A DNA stretch of 64,000 bases from CAYRYU01 sp964428355 (GTDB lineage: Bacteria; Muiribacteriota; Ozemobacteria; Ozemobacterales; Ozemobacteraceae): NCBI GenBank assembly GCA_964428355.1, contig CAYRYU010000010.1, positions 53,432 through 117,431 of the forward strand, in the 5' to 3' direction. Shown one piece after another: positions 1 to 9,660 of this stretch. Under the pieces are notes generated by a model. That model worked only from the letters and a program-made list of their open reading frames with translations. It had not been told where the DNA came from and made no database searches. A program made the translations under genes and the position numbers. Every line of letters starts with the position of its first letter. Position 1 is the first letter of the stretch.

Positions 1-1
1 A

Positions 2-1018
2 GACCTTGCGATCATCAAGAAGGCCTACGCCCGGAAAAGGGAAAGATACTTCCAGGTGATGGCCGCCTCCGTTGGATTGGGTGTCGCGTCCATCTCGGCG
101 ATGCTTTTGGGCCCAACTTATCCTCCAATCGTGATCTCGGGTCTTTTGTTTGCTTCTGGGGTCCTGATTCCGGGACTGGTCTGGATCCCCTATTTCCGGA
201 GGCTTTGGGAGCGGTTCCGGCCCAAAGGGGGGACCGAGGCCGGGAATGCCTTCGACCCTCCTCACTCCTCTCCCTGGAACATCTTCACGGTCACGGGTAT
301 GGCCTTCTGCATTTCGGGCTTCGTTCTATACGGTGTATTTCTCGGATTCCTGCTCACGATGACTCACGACTCCTCCGTTTTCCTGCTCAGGACAGGTTGT
401 GAGCTCCGGCTCATCGTGCCGGGCATGGATCCGGTTCTTCATTCCTTCCAGCAGCGAAACCCTGAAGCCCTGAGGTATCTTCTCCACCGGTTCGGGGAAA
501 ACTCCGCTCTTGCCGGTGAGGAGCGCAAAAGGCAGCTTCTCTCGGAGGCAATTGCGGGAAAGTGGAAACCGGGAATCGAGATCCTTCTTTCCTCGACCAA
601 TCTTTCCCAGAAACGGAATGGCGACTGGAGGATTCTTTTCGGTGCCATCCGGTCCAAGGATGTCGAGATCGTCAGGGAGGTCATGAGATGGGGAATCGAT
701 CTCAAGCTCGTCAGTCCGGTCGAAGATAGCGCACTCCACGAGGCGGTCATGCAGGGGGCTCCCGAGATGGTTCGGTTCCTGCTCGGGAAAGGCCTCGAGG
801 TGAATGCGGTTAACGTTGAGGGCCAGACCCCCCTTCATTATTGCCTTCCCCTTGCGGGTCGGAACCCCTCCCAGGCGGTCGAGGTTGCCCGGATTCTCCT
901 TGCTGCGGGCGCTGACAAAAGACTCCGGGACCGTAGGGGGCAGACGCTCCTCGGCTGGATCGAGCTGACCCAGCGGAGAGATAACGGAGGAATACTTTTG
1001 AAAGTCCTGGAAGAATGA
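2..1018 (+). CDS. Ankyrin-repeat membrane protein, 5' end outside window
   Basis: The reading frame is open from base 2 with no stop, and the upstream codons (DLAIIKKAYARKRERYF) look coding, so I treat the gene as truncated by the window edge rather than starting at the ATG at 59. Two hydrophobic stretches follow early (around VGLGVASISAMLLG and IVISGLLFASGVLIPGLVWI) and a third lies near FCISGFVLYGVFLGFLL. The C-terminal half holds two or three ankyrin repeats; clear signatures are ALHEAVMQGAPEMVRFLL and TPLHYCL...VARILLAAGAD. Ankyrin repeats mediate protein binding, so this is probably a membrane-anchored scaffold. It is followed at 71 bp by a helical protein and then a kinase on the same strand, so a shared signalling role is inferred. 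No specific function is recognised. Confidence 0.75.
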   Translation, partial: DLAIIKKAYARKRERYFQVMAASVGLGVASISAMLLGPTYPPIVISGLLFASGVLIPGLVWIPYFRRLWERFRPKGGTEAGNAFDPPHSSPWNIFTVTGMAFCISGFVLYGVFLGFLLTMTHDSSVFLLRTGCELRLIVPGMDPVLHSFQQRNPEALRYLLHRFGENSALAGEERKRQLLSEAIAGKWKPGIEILLSSTNLSQKRNGDWRILFGAIRSKDVEIVREVMRWGIDLKLVSPVEDSALHEAVMQGAPEMVRFLLGKGLEVNAVNVEGQTPLHYCLPLAGRNPSQAVEVARILLAAGADKRLRDRRGQTLLGWIELTQRRDNGGILLKVLEE

Positions 1019-1088
1019 CTTCGAAAGGGGCGCCGGGGACGGTTGCAATCGCGGTCGAAATTCCTTATCGTGTCATGGGAGGGTGGTA

Positions 1089-2708
1089 ATGAGCACTGCC
1101 ATAGTTTTCGTTCCCGCCGCCAGCTCTTTCTTCCCCGGTGCCGCGGCAGCGATGACCGGGGGGGTGGGCTTTCCCATCCTGCTTGGCGCTGCCCTCGGCC
1201 TGTTGATTTTGAGCCGCGTCATGGAAGAGGCAGGGAAGGCGGAGTGTTCTTGCGGCAGGCAGAACAGGGACTCCCTGAACGCCATGTTCCGCCAGGTCGA
1301 GGCTTCCGTTCAGAAGGTCGTTTCCGAGGTTCTCGAGCGGGCGGGCCGTACTCCGCTGAGCAATCGCAGCCGCGAAGCCCTCCAGCGCGAGATCGAGCTG
1401 ATCCGTGGGACAATGATTCCCAAGTGCCTTTCCGATCTTCGGGACGGTGTTCTCGGCGAACGCGAGGTCAGGGCGGTCGTTGATAAGCTCGAAGGGCTCG
1501 ACCTGCTCCTGGTCCAGCACCGCAGCGGGTTCACCCAGTCAAGGTCACGCGCCGATTTCCTGTCCGGGAAAATCGCAAGTCTCCTCCCCGATCTGACCTC
1601 GCGTTACTCGGGATCGGGGAAAGAGGATGCGCTGAAGGCCAGATTCGAGGAAATCCGGGGCATTCCGGAAGAGGATATCGAGGAAAGGATCGGTCTTCTC
1701 GAAGAGTTCCTTGGCCGGATCGAATGTATCTCCGACGGGAAGGTCCTGAGGAAGGTGGTGGACAGGCTTCTCGCCGGAACGCGGATTCCCGGTGTCGCCG
1801 CGACCGGCCCGGGACCGGCCCCCATTCTCCCCCCTGACGAAGGCCTCGACCGGATGACACGGCTGAAGACCCTTCTCAACGACCTTGCCTTCTACCACCA
1901 GAAGCTTGGGGCCGAGTTCCCCGAACTGCTCGATGACCAGATGCAGAAGCTGGTTTCCGAGGCAAGCGGTTCCGACCATCTCCAGCGGGTTTCCGCGGTC
2001 CGGGACCAGGTGAAGCTGGTCTACCAGAAAGCCCATTCCCGGATGGTCCTTTCATCCTTCTTCAAGGACCGCCTGATCGCCCTTCGCGCAACCCTTTCCC
2101 CCGACAATCCCCTCACCGGGAGACTTGGAAGGGCGATCGAGGAAGCCGTGGTCGAGCGCGGGCTTTTCCAGGAGCTTTCCGAAGCGGTGGAAAAGCATCA
2201 CCTCGGGGAGTTCGATGAGGAGATGAAGCTGGGCATCAGGGAAAAGGTTTCTTCCGCTCTCGATCGTCTTAATTACGTGGTGATCGATGATGACGAGCGG
2301 AAGGAGATTGTAGACCGCCTCTCCGAATCGAGGATGGCCCTTCTCAACACCAAATACGATGATTACAAACTGCTTCTTCGCATGGGGAAGGATGATGCCC
2401 TTTCGATCCGGTTGGTCAGGGTCGTTCAGAATCTGAAGGAACGGGAGAACATCTCCGAGTTCCAGAAACAGAAGGATACTGACCTCAAGAACGAGTGGTG
2501 TCACAACGTCGATCTGCTTCGCGAGCACCTCGAGGCAATGGGAATCATCGTCAACCAGAAACTCCGCCTCGAGGACGATGTCCAGTATCTTACCATCGAG
2601 CAGCTTGAACAGCAGAAGGTCGATACCTCCCGGTTGAGAAAAACCACCCCCGATGCGGTCAAGAAGGGCCAGGCGCGACAAAGGAAGCGCGGGGAAAAGA
2701 GCGGATGA
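1089..2708 (+). CDS. Helical membrane-anchored protein of unknown function
   Basis: The 539-residue product starts at ATG 1089, preceded by GGGAGG about 6 bp upstream; an in-frame GTG at 1083 is less likely. An N-terminal hydrophobic stretch (about residues 3-40, rich in Ala, Gly, Phe and Leu) suggests one or two membrane segments, and a Cys-x-Cys pair (ECSCGRQ) follows. The rest is charged and predicted helical, with many Glu, Lys, Arg and Leu and no recognisable catalytic motif. Its stop overlaps the kinase start in an ATGA, so the two are translationally coupled. It may be the partner or sensor of the kinase, which is inference from position only. Confidence 0.75.
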   Translation: MSTAIVFVPAASSFFPGAAAAMTGGVGFPILLGAALGLLILSRVMEEAGKAECSCGRQNRDSLNAMFRQVEASVQKVVSEVLERAGRTPLSNRSREALQREIELIRGTMIPKCLSDLRDGVLGEREVRAVVDKLEGLDLLLVQHRSGFTQSRSRADFLSGKIASLLPDLTSRYSGSGKEDALKARFEEIRGIPEEDIEERIGLLEEFLGRIECISDGKVLRKVVDRLLAGTRIPGVAATGPGPAPILPPDEGLDRMTRLKTLLNDLAFYHQKLGAEFPELLDDQMQKLVSEASGSDHLQRVSAVRDQVKLVYQKAHSRMVLSSFFKDRLIALRATLSPDNPLTGRLGRAIEEAVVERGLFQELSEAVEKHHLGEFDEEMKLGIREKVSSALDRLNYVVIDDDERKEIVDRLSESRMALLNTKYDDYKLLLRMGKDDALSIRLVRVVQNLKERENISEFQKQKDTDLKNEWCHNVDLLREHLEAMGIIVNQKLRLEDDVQYLTIEQLEQQKVDTSRLRKTTPDAVKKGQARQRKRGEKSG

Positions 2709-5296
2709 CCCCAGTGGATGACAACGAAAAGACCCGGATACTCGTTGATCCTGCCGCGCCGAGGTCAGGCGACGAGGACCTTCCCGATGAAAGCCACCCC
2801 ACCGGGCCGGGAACCGGGGCCACGGGTGGTTCCGGCACCGGTGGGACCTTCCGGGGCTGGAGTATTGTCCGGAATTTTCCCGCCCAGGGTGGGGAAGCCG
2901 ATATTTCCCTCATCGAGAAGGCGGGGGAGCAGCGGATCCTCAAGCTCTACAGGTACGGTATCACACCGAAAAAGGAAGTGTTCGAGGCTGTAGCGTCGCT
3001 CGGGGTCAAGCACCCCGCAGGCTTCGTCAGGCTTTTCGAGTTCGGTCTCGACCCCGGAACCAACTGCTTTTTCGAGATCGACGAGTTCGTTTCCGGGGGA
3101 ACGCTCGCGGACCATCTGGTCTCCGGGCGCCTCTCCGAGGACGAGATCGAAGCCCTCTGCCGGCAACTGGTTCCCTCCCTCGAAGCGCTTCACGAGCATG
3201 GAATTCTGCACCTCGACCTGAAACCCGGAAACCTGCTCGTCCGGAACAGGGACCCCCTCGAAGTCGTCCTCTCGGATTTCGGCCTTTCCTCGATCTATGA
3301 CGCGGCTCTTTCCCAGAAATTCACCCAGACCAAGGGGACCAGCTTGTACCAATCTCCGGAAAGTGTTACTGGAGCGGTGAACCCGAAATCGGACTGGTGG
3401 TCGTTCGGGATCATGGTCATGGAACTTCTGATGGGCAGGAACCCCTTCGATGGCTTGCAGGCACAGGTGATCTTGTACCAGCTGACCACCCAGGGGGTGG
3501 AGATTCCCCAAACGGTCTCCGGCCGATGGCGGAACCTCCTCATGGGCTTGCTGACCCGGAATCCAGAAAAACGCTGGGGCGGGGAACAGGTCCGCGCCTG
3601 GTTGGGCGGAGCGACGGTCGAAACCGGGTATCAGGAGGAGATGTCGCAAGCCAGGGAAAAGCCGTCCGCGTCAACCTTTTCAGCTTCCTCGCAGTACCGG
3701 CGTCTGGGAGTGCCCTTTACGTTCCGCGGTGTCGCCTTTAACGCCCTCGAAGACCTGGCTGGGGCGATGATCGCCTCGAGGGATGCATGGGAGGACGGGA
3801 AAGCCGATGTGGCGCGGGGAAAGCTCGCCGAGTGGCTCGAGCAGAACGGCGATAGCGATCGCGCGCGGCAGGTCCGGGGGTTGATGGATGAATCCCCAGA
3901 TCCGGATCAGCTTCTGTTCAGGTTTGCGATCTATTTTCGTGCCGATCTTCCTTTCGTCTGGAGGGGCGTCCCCCTGGACGATGAGCAGTTCCGGGGGCTT
4001 CTGAAAAGTTACTCCCGGGACCTCGATCCTGGAGACAAATTCCTCGTGGAAGGGGTTTTTTCCGGGGAGCTCTTCCAGGAGTATGTGAAACTGACCGGAG
4101 GCACCCTCGGAAAGGTCGACCCGTTTCTCAGGATCGCCAAGGGCATGAAAGGGACCGACCTCGAGAAGGAGCCCGTTTCGGCGCGGGTGGAGATTCTCCG
4201 GCGGGCGATAGACGGGGACTTCGCCGGAAGCAGGGCACTTTCCACACTGAAGGTTGCCCTCGGCGGTGCAGGGCATGCAGCCGAAGAAATCTTCCTGATG
4301 ATCCAGAAGAAGGGGTTCAACACATTCGCCCAGAAAGCTGCCTTGTGGCAGCCAGGGGACCAGGACCTCTGGAACATGGTCATGAAGGTCTTCCTGAAGA
4401 GCGATCATCTCAGGAACCTGAACTTCGCGACCTTCTTCCAACACTCCGAATCGGTTCTCGCCGCTGCCAGGAAAGACCCCACGATCAGGGATTTCATCGT
4501 CCGCGTTTTTGGAAGGGCCAACATCGATCTTGGCCTGGTAAAGCAGATCCAGGATTTTTCCGAAATCCAGCCCTGGGTCGAACCTTTGATCCGTTCGGTC
4601 TACAATCTTCCATCCGGCGAGAAACTCAAGATCTGTCTTGGCAACCTCATGGTGGCCGCCCCCCTCAACGCCAGGTGGGACGAGATATCGGGCCGATACA
4701 TCATCCCGCCTTTCCTGAACGACCTCCGGAACGGCAAGGTCATCTCGCAGGGAAACCTGAAACTTGCCCGACAGGTGATCGACCAACCTGATCTCCTTCC
4801 CCTCAAGTCGCCCGATTTTTCCAACTGGGCCGAGTTCGTGAGTCTCATTCAAACCCCAGCCGAGATCAACCCCGAGTCGATCGAGTATCTCGATTTCCTT
4901 CGCCGGGAAAGGGACCGCCTTTCCATGGGCCAGCGCAGGACATGCTTCGAAAGCATCGTTCGATGGGTGATCTACCTCCTTGCTGGTTTTTTCCTGCTCT
5001 CCCTGACCTCTCCCCCCCGTCGATACAGTGGCGATGCACGCGAGAGAAGTTGCTACGCCAATATGCGGACGATTCTCGGGGCGGTCGAGATGTACAACAT
5101 GGATCATTCCCAGATGATGAGCGGTGTCGAGGATCCCGATACGTTGAACACGCTCCTGAGGTCGAACTACCTTCGTAATCAGATCACGAGGCCTGTTCCC
5201 GGGTGCCGATACTCCAATGACGGCGATCTGACCGGCTTGGGGGCGGTAACCTGCGAGATTCACGGGACCGTGGATGACCGTAGCACCAACCGCTGA
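2705..5296 (+). CDS. Hanks-type Ser/Thr protein kinase with C-terminal TM and pilin-like tail
   Basis: The 863-residue product has a kinase domain at about residues 50-300. The ATP-binding Lys is K80 (ILKLY), the catalytic loop HLDLKPGN covers 169-176 with D171, DFG is at 191-193, and an SPE substitutes for APE in the activation segment. All catalytic residues are present, so it should be active. The glycine-rich loop is atypical (AQGGEADISLIEK). About 440 residues without a recognised domain follow, then a TM helix at about 754-769 and a periplasmic tail (782-863) resembling the C-terminal part of type IV pilin-like proteins: CYANMRTILGAVEMYNMD, two later Cys residues and a TCEIHG ending. 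That gives a cytoplasmic kinase with an extracytoplasmic pilin-like sensor, an unusual architecture. It is coupled to the upstream gene by an ATGA overlap. Confidence 0.9.
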   Translation: MTPVDDNEKTRILVDPAAPRSGDEDLPDESHPTGPGTGATGGSGTGGTFRGWSIVRNFPAQGGEADISLIEKAGEQRILKLYRYGITPKKEVFEAVASLGVKHPAGFVRLFEFGLDPGTNCFFEIDEFVSGGTLADHLVSGRLSEDEIEALCRQLVPSLEALHEHGILHLDLKPGNLLVRNRDPLEVVLSDFGLSSIYDAALSQKFTQTKGTSLYQSPESVTGAVNPKSDWWSFGIMVMELLMGRNPFDGLQAQVILYQLTTQGVEIPQTVSGRWRNLLMGLLTRNPEKRWGGEQVRAWLGGATVETGYQEEMSQAREKPSASTFSASSQYRRLGVPFTFRGVAFNALEDLAGAMIASRDAWEDGKADVARGKLAEWLEQNGDSDRARQVRGLMDESPDPDQLLFRFAIYFRADLPFVWRGVPLDDEQFRGLLKSYSRDLDPGDKFLVEGVFSGELFQEYVKLTGGTLGKVDPFLRIAKGMKGTDLEKEPVSARVEILRRAIDGDFAGSRALSTLKVALGGAGHAAEEIFLMIQKKGFNTFAQKAALWQPGDQDLWNMVMKVFLKSDHLRNLNFATFFQHSESVLAAARKDPTIRDFIVRVFGRANIDLGLVKQIQDFSEIQPWVEPLIRSVYNLPSGEKLKICLGNLMVAAPLNARWDEISGRYIIPPFLNDLRNGKVISQGNLKLARQVIDQPDLLPLKSPDFSNWAEFVSLIQTPAEINPESIEYLDFLRRERDRLSMGQRRTCFESIVRWVIYLLAGFFLLSLTSPPRRYSGDARERSCYANMRTILGAVEMYNMDHSQMMSGVEDPDTLNTLLRSNYLRNQITRPVPGCRYSNDGDLTGLGAVTCEIHGTVDDRSTNR

Positions 5297-5298
5297 CC

Positions 5299-5330
5299 GG
5301 TTTCCACCATGGATTTCCCATCGGGAAACC
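5299..5330. repeat. Inverted repeat downstream of kinase gene
   Basis: GGTTTCC at 5299-5305 pairs with GGAAACC at 5324-5330. No T-tract follows, so this is not a convincing intrinsic terminator, but it could fold in the kinase transcript just past its stop. Confidence 0.3.
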
Positions 5331-5339
5331 ACACCCTGA

Positions 5340-5367
5340 TTGACATACGGGGAAATTCTGGTATATT
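5340..5367 (+). promoter_or_regulatory. Sigma70-type promoter for lipoprotein gene
   Basis: TTGACA (5340-5345), a 16-bp spacer, then TATATT (5362-5367) preceded by TGG, which also gives an extended -10. Only one base differs from consensus in the two hexamers. The predicted start is near 5374, with a strong GGAGG site just before ATG 5407. This makes the lipoprotein gene a separate, well-expressed transcription unit. Confidence 0.75.
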
Positions 5368-5406
5368 CCCCTTTCGATTCAAAAAAAATCTTTCCCAGGA
5401 GGGATC

Positions 5407-6750
5407 ATGAAAAAGCTGTTTTGCCTCGTCCTTTGCGTTGCGGTTCTGGGAGGAATGATCGTAATGAGCGGTTGTGGCGGCGGAAGCGGCGGAGGAATCC
5501 TCGGTGCCGTTGCCGGTGTCCTGATCATCGCGGCTGTTGCTTCTTCCGGTGGCGCGGGCGCGGCCGTCTTTGCGGCATCGGTTCGTGAGCGGCCCCAGTC
5601 GGCCATCCTCTCGGCCTATCAGACCACGAGATACGTCGCCCGGATCAAGATCGACGGGGACGTCGCCACCATCACCAACGCCGTGAACTACGTCGATGCC
5701 AATACACTCCAGGTCAATAACGTCCAGGTCTCCACCACGCAGGGCTCCCACCAGGTTCTCGTCGAGTTCCTTCCCGCCAGTAACACCTCTTCATCCGATC
5801 CTTATTTCAAGGGGTATTTCACCGCAGACTTCGGGCTGGCGGCCTCCATCGCGTCTCCCACAATCGGAGCAACGCAGACCGCCCAGGCCCTGGCCTACGA
5901 ATACTGGCGCAACAAATCGGGGGCAACCGGGAAGACGATCAACGAATTCCTTGCACAGAATCCCGATCTGGCAACTTTGACCGCCCAGGTCATCAACGAC
6001 CTCCAACCTGCTCTTGGGACGCCCACCGCCACTTTCCAGTGGTCGACCACCACCACCCAGACCGCTTCCGCGGTCGCCAATGCCACCGTCGTCCCCGGCG
6101 GCACCGAACAGAAATGGGATTGCTACACCTACGCTCCGGAGAACATGACCGGCGTTTTCAACACCATCAACTTCGCCTGGAACGGGAACACCGGAACCAT
6201 AAACTATTCCGATACCATGCCGGGCGGGAATACGAACTCCGGTCAGGGGAACGCGACCCGCTCTGGGACAACCTTCACCGGATCCGTCAACGAGACCCAC
6301 AATTCCAGCCAGGGAATCCTCCTCTGGAAGGGAACTTCCACGATGGCGGGGAGATATGATTCCGATTCACAGATCACCATGAATGCCACCTCGACGTCGG
6401 CCAACGATTCCCCCCAACAGGGAACCTGGGGCTATCAATCCAAGATGCTCCTCCAGACCGGAACCGCGGCCAACGTCTCCGGAACGTGGTCATGCAACGC
6501 TCCGGTATTCACGATGACCCTTCAGCAGGCTGGAACGACGGTTACCGGCCAGACGACGATCCCCGGGGGCGTCACCGTCCTCGGGTCCGTTTCGAACAAC
6601 ATTCTGACCTTGACCACCTCCTCAACCCAGCAGCCCGATTATCACGAGACCTGGAAGTTCCTCGTCGTGGGAACACAGCTTATGGGGCATTACATCGTTC
6701 AGGGAACCAATCCCCCGCAGATGGGGGCCTTGAGGCTCAATCAACCCTGA
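5407..6750 (+). CDS. Secreted lipoprotein with repeated beta-rich domains
   Basis: The 447-residue product starts with a lipoprotein signal ending in a lipobox-like MSGC (Cys about residue 22), followed by a Gly-rich linker and a second hydrophobic stretch (GAVAGVLIIAAVASS). The mature part is rich in Thr, Ser, Asn and Gly. It appears to hold two related beta-barrel-like units near its end: one starting around QKWDCYTYAPENMTGVF and one around VSGTWSCNAPVFTMTL, both with alternating G-T-x-T-G patterns. No enzymatic motif is seen. It is likely an outer-membrane or surface lipoprotein. It is monocistronic, with its own promoter upstream and an intrinsic terminator downstream. Confidence 0.8.
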   Translation: MKKLFCLVLCVAVLGGMIVMSGCGGGSGGGILGAVAGVLIIAAVASSGGAGAAVFAASVRERPQSAILSAYQTTRYVARIKIDGDVATITNAVNYVDANTLQVNNVQVSTTQGSHQVLVEFLPASNTSSSDPYFKGYFTADFGLAASIASPTIGATQTAQALAYEYWRNKSGATGKTINEFLAQNPDLATLTAQVINDLQPALGTPTATFQWSTTTTQTASAVANATVVPGGTEQKWDCYTYAPENMTGVFNTINFAWNGNTGTINYSDTMPGGNTNSGQGNATRSGTTFTGSVNETHNSSQGILLWKGTSTMAGRYDSDSQITMNATSTSANDSPQQGTWGYQSKMLLQTGTAANVSGTWSCNAPVFTMTLQQAGTTVTGQTTIPGGVTVLGSVSNNILTLTTSSTQQPDYHETWKFLVVGTQLMGHYIVQGTNPPQMGALRLNQP

Positions 6751-6775
6751 ATCCTGCCGGACAATCGAACCATTC

Positions 6776-6802
6776 CCCGCGCCCCCGGGCGCGGGTTTTT
6801 TT
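6776..6802 (+). terminator. Rho-independent terminator
   Basis: A perfect 9-bp GC stem (CCCGCGCCC / GGGCGCGGG) is followed directly by seven T residues, 25 bp after the lipoprotein stop codon. Confidence 0.93.
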
Positions 6803-6804
6803 CG

Positions 6805-6833
6805 TTTCCCTTTGTCGGATTCTGGGGTAGAAT
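6805..6833 (+). promoter_or_regulatory. Possible promoter for PEP-synthase-like operon
   Basis: TAGAAT at 6828-6833 is a good -10 element. The region 17 bp upstream reads TTTCCC (6805-6810), a poor -35. The placement just after the terminator and about 50 bp before the start at 6884 is what suggests a promoter. Confidence 0.35.
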
Positions 6834-6883
6834 TCTGAGGAAATCCAGGTATGTACAACAAGAATCCATGATTGGGGAATGGC

Positions 6884-9646
6884 ATGAAAGAGCTTATCAT
6901 CACCGCCCGTTCCATGTCCGCAGAACAGGCCGCTCCGATGGTCGGGGGAAAGGGGGCCAACCTTCTCCGCCTCGTCGAGGCCCAGGCCGACGTCCCGCCC
7001 TTCATCATCCTGACCAGCCGGTGCTTCGACGAATTCGTCGGCTCGTTCGGGGGGGAGTTCCAGGACATGCTCTCGAAGATCGACTGTACAAGTCCCTCGA
7101 CGATCGCCGCGACCGGCCAGGCTTTACGGGATTGCATGTGCCGGCACCCCCTTCCTCCCGCGATCGCGGAAGAAATGTACGCCAGACTGGCTGAAGCCAT
7201 TCCCCCAGATTCCTTCCTGGCGGTAAGGTCAAGTGCCCTCGGAGAGGATTCGAAGGAATTCTCCTATGCCGGGATGCTCGACACCCTCCTTTTCCAGCGC
7301 TCGCACACCGAGATTTCCCGGTCCGTGGTCCAGTGCTGGGCCTCCATCTACTCGGATAGGGCGATCGCGTACCGGCACATGAGGAACATCGCACAGTCTG
7401 GAATCTCGATGGCCGTCGTCGTCCAGAAGATGATCGACGGAGTCGCATCTGGCGTGACCTTCACGGTCAATCCCACCACCAGGTATGAGGACGAAATCCT
7501 CATCAGCGCAGTCTGGGGACTCGGGGAAGGGCTGGTCTCCGGAGGGGTCGACGCGGACCAGTTCGTTTGCCTTCGCAAGGACGGTTATCCGATCGATTTC
7601 CGGCGCATCACCGAGAAGCCCGAACTGATCAAATTCGACGCGGCGCGCGGAGCGGGAACCATCCAGGAAGCTCTTGGGGCGGATCAGGCCGCGAAACCCT
7701 GCCTGACCGATCCACAAGTCTGCGAGATCGCTTCGGTCTGTCACCGGATCGAGACCAGGTACCGCGGGGTTCCTCAGGACATCGAATGGACGATCGACCG
7801 GGACGACGGCAAGCTCAAGATCCTACAGGCCAGACCGATCACGACCATCGACCGGCCCTGGCCGTCCGAACGGAAGTACATGACCCTCTGGGACAACTCC
7901 AACATCGTCGAGAGCTACTCAGGCGTCACCTCCCCGTTGACCTTCTCTTTCGCCATCCACGCCTATCATATGGTCTACGTGCAGTTCTGTCAGGTTCTCG
8001 GCGTCCCCGAGGCCGACATCCAGAAGAACGATTTCGCTTTCGCCAACATGCTCGGCCTGATGAACGGCCGGATCTACTACAACCTCAAGAACTGGTACAA
8101 GTTGGTTTCCGTGTTGCCGGGGTATTCCTACAATGCCCGGTTCATGGAAGGAATGATGGGGGTGAAGGCCACCTTCGAGGAGCAGGTCGAGAAGCCGCCC
8201 GAGGACTTCTTTTCGAAATACTTCGTCGCGCTTCCGAAAGTGATCAAGGTGGGTTTCAACCTCGCCTGGAAGTTCTACAACACCGATGCCGAAGTGAAGC
8301 GGTTCATGGAGATCTACAAAAACCAGTACGAAAAGTACAAGGATTTCGATTTCGATTCCGCCCCTGCCCACAAGATCGTCGAGATATACAACGAGCTCGA
8401 GAACACGGTCCTTCGGAACTGGAAGGCCCCGATAATCAACGATTTCATGGCCATGATTTTTTACGGGGTCCTTCGCTCTCTCCTGAAGAGCTGGGATCTC
8501 GGCGATGATCCCTCGCTTCCCAACGACCTTTGTTCAGGCCAGGGGAACGTGGAAAGCACCCTTCCGATGCGGTCGCTCCAGAAGATGGCCCGGTTCATCT
8601 GCCAGACCCCGTCCCTGAAGGAAACCTTCCGGACCCGTGACCCTGTTGCCCTCAAGGGAATGTTCGCACGTCGTCCCGCCGGGAACGAACCCCCCGAGTT
8701 CACGGAGATGTGCAACAAGGTGATGGACTATCTCGATGAGTACGGTTATCGGGCGATGAACGAGCTCAAGCTCGAGGAGCCTTCCCTGAGCGAGAAACCC
8801 GAGTTCCTGTTCAGCATCCTGAAAAACTACGCCGCGGGCTCCCTTCCTCCCGAAGAGGATTCCGGGCAGGCCGAGGCCGAGAAGCGGAAAGCCGCGGAGC
8901 GGAAGGTGGCGGAAAAGCTTGGGCATCAGACCTGTTACGGTTTTTTCCGGAAGATCGACGTGCTGAACTTCGTCACCAGGTATGCCAAGAAGGCGATGGC
9001 AGTGCGTGAATACCAACGTTTCGCGCGGACCAAGATGTACGGCCTGGTTCGGAAGATGTACATCGGGATCGGACGGAGGTTCGTTGAGCGTGGGGTCCTG
9101 GACCGCCATGAGGACGTCTTCTACCTCACCACCGAGGAGGTCATTTCCTTCGTCGTTGGAACGGCGCGAAGCCAGAAACTCCGTGAGATCGCAGCGCTCC
9201 GAAAGGGCGAATTCGACGGTTACCGTGCCCAGGACGAGCTTCCCGACCGTATCGAGACACATGGGATCGTCTATACCAACGACCTGCGGAAGAGCGCAAT
9301 CCAGATGAAGCAATCCGATGATCCCAACGTCCTTACCGGTCTGGGGGGATGCTCGGGAGTGGTCAAGGGGAAGGTGAAGGTTATCCTCAATCCCAGCGAT
9401 GACATGAGCCTGAATGGTGAAATCCTGGTCGCGGCAAGGACCGACCCCGGCTGGGTTCCCTTGTTTCCTTCGGCCGCCGGTCTGATCATCGAGCGGGGCA
9501 GCATGCTTTCCCATTCCGTCATCGTAGCCCGGGAACTCGGTCTCCCCGCGATCGTGGGGGTAACCGGCGCGACGAAACGCCTCAAAACCGGCGACCTGGT
9601 CGAAATGGATGGAACCAGCGGAATTATCCGGATCCTGTCGCAGTAA
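6884..9646 (+). CDS. PEP synthase / PEP-utilizing phosphotransferase-like enzyme
   Basis: The 920-residue product is built like PEP synthase and rifampicin phosphotransferase. The N-terminal ATP-grasp domain (about 1-320) carries GGKGANLLRL and AVRSSALGEDSKEFSYAGM. A long middle domain begins near LWDNSNIVESYSGVTSPLTF, and the C-terminal swivelling domain holds the phosphohistidine motif SMLSHSVIVARELGLPA with H877. ATP would phosphorylate the His, which passes phosphate to pyruvate or another acceptor. The middle region differs from classical PpsA, so the acceptor is uncertain. ATG 6884 is chosen because GGGGA lies 5 bp upstream; an in-frame TTG at 6872 has no such site. The gene lies 14 bp before an RND exporter gene, so the two are probably cotranscribed. 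Confidence 0.85.
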   Translation: MKELIITARSMSAEQAAPMVGGKGANLLRLVEAQADVPPFIILTSRCFDEFVGSFGGEFQDMLSKIDCTSPSTIAATGQALRDCMCRHPLPPAIAEEMYARLAEAIPPDSFLAVRSSALGEDSKEFSYAGMLDTLLFQRSHTEISRSVVQCWASIYSDRAIAYRHMRNIAQSGISMAVVVQKMIDGVASGVTFTVNPTTRYEDEILISAVWGLGEGLVSGGVDADQFVCLRKDGYPIDFRRITEKPELIKFDAARGAGTIQEALGADQAAKPCLTDPQVCEIASVCHRIETRYRGVPQDIEWTIDRDDGKLKILQARPITTIDRPWPSERKYMTLWDNSNIVESYSGVTSPLTFSFAIHAYHMVYVQFCQVLGVPEADIQKNDFAFANMLGLMNGRIYYNLKNWYKLVSVLPGYSYNARFMEGMMGVKATFEEQVEKPPEDFFSKYFVALPKVIKVGFNLAWKFYNTDAEVKRFMEIYKNQYEKYKDFDFDSAPAHKIVEIYNELENTVLRNWKAPIINDFMAMIFYGVLRSLLKSWDLGDDPSLPNDLCSGQGNVESTLPMRSLQKMARFICQTPSLKETFRTRDPVALKGMFARRPAGNEPPEFTEMCNKVMDYLDEYGYRAMNELKLEEPSLSEKPEFLFSILKNYAAGSLPPEEDSGQAEAEKRKAAERKVAEKLGHQTCYGFFRKIDVLNFVTRYAKKAMAVREYQRFARTKMYGLVRKMYIGIGRRFVERGVLDRHEDVFYLTTEEVISFVVGTARSQKLREIAALRKGEFDGYRAQDELPDRIETHGIVYTNDLRKSAIQMKQSDDPNVLTGLGGCSGVVKGKVKVILNPSDDMSLNGEILVAARTDPGWVPLFPSAAGLIIERGSMLSHSVIVARELGLPAIVGVTGATKRLKTGDLVEMDGTSGIIRILSQ

Positions 9647-9660
9647 GGCAAGGAGATGTC

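Noticed and set aside
3680..5332. Long minus-strand open frame opposite the kinase gene
   Set aside because: It is the antisense of a clear kinase gene, lacks a ribosome-binding site and has a low-complexity composition typical of high-GC shadows.
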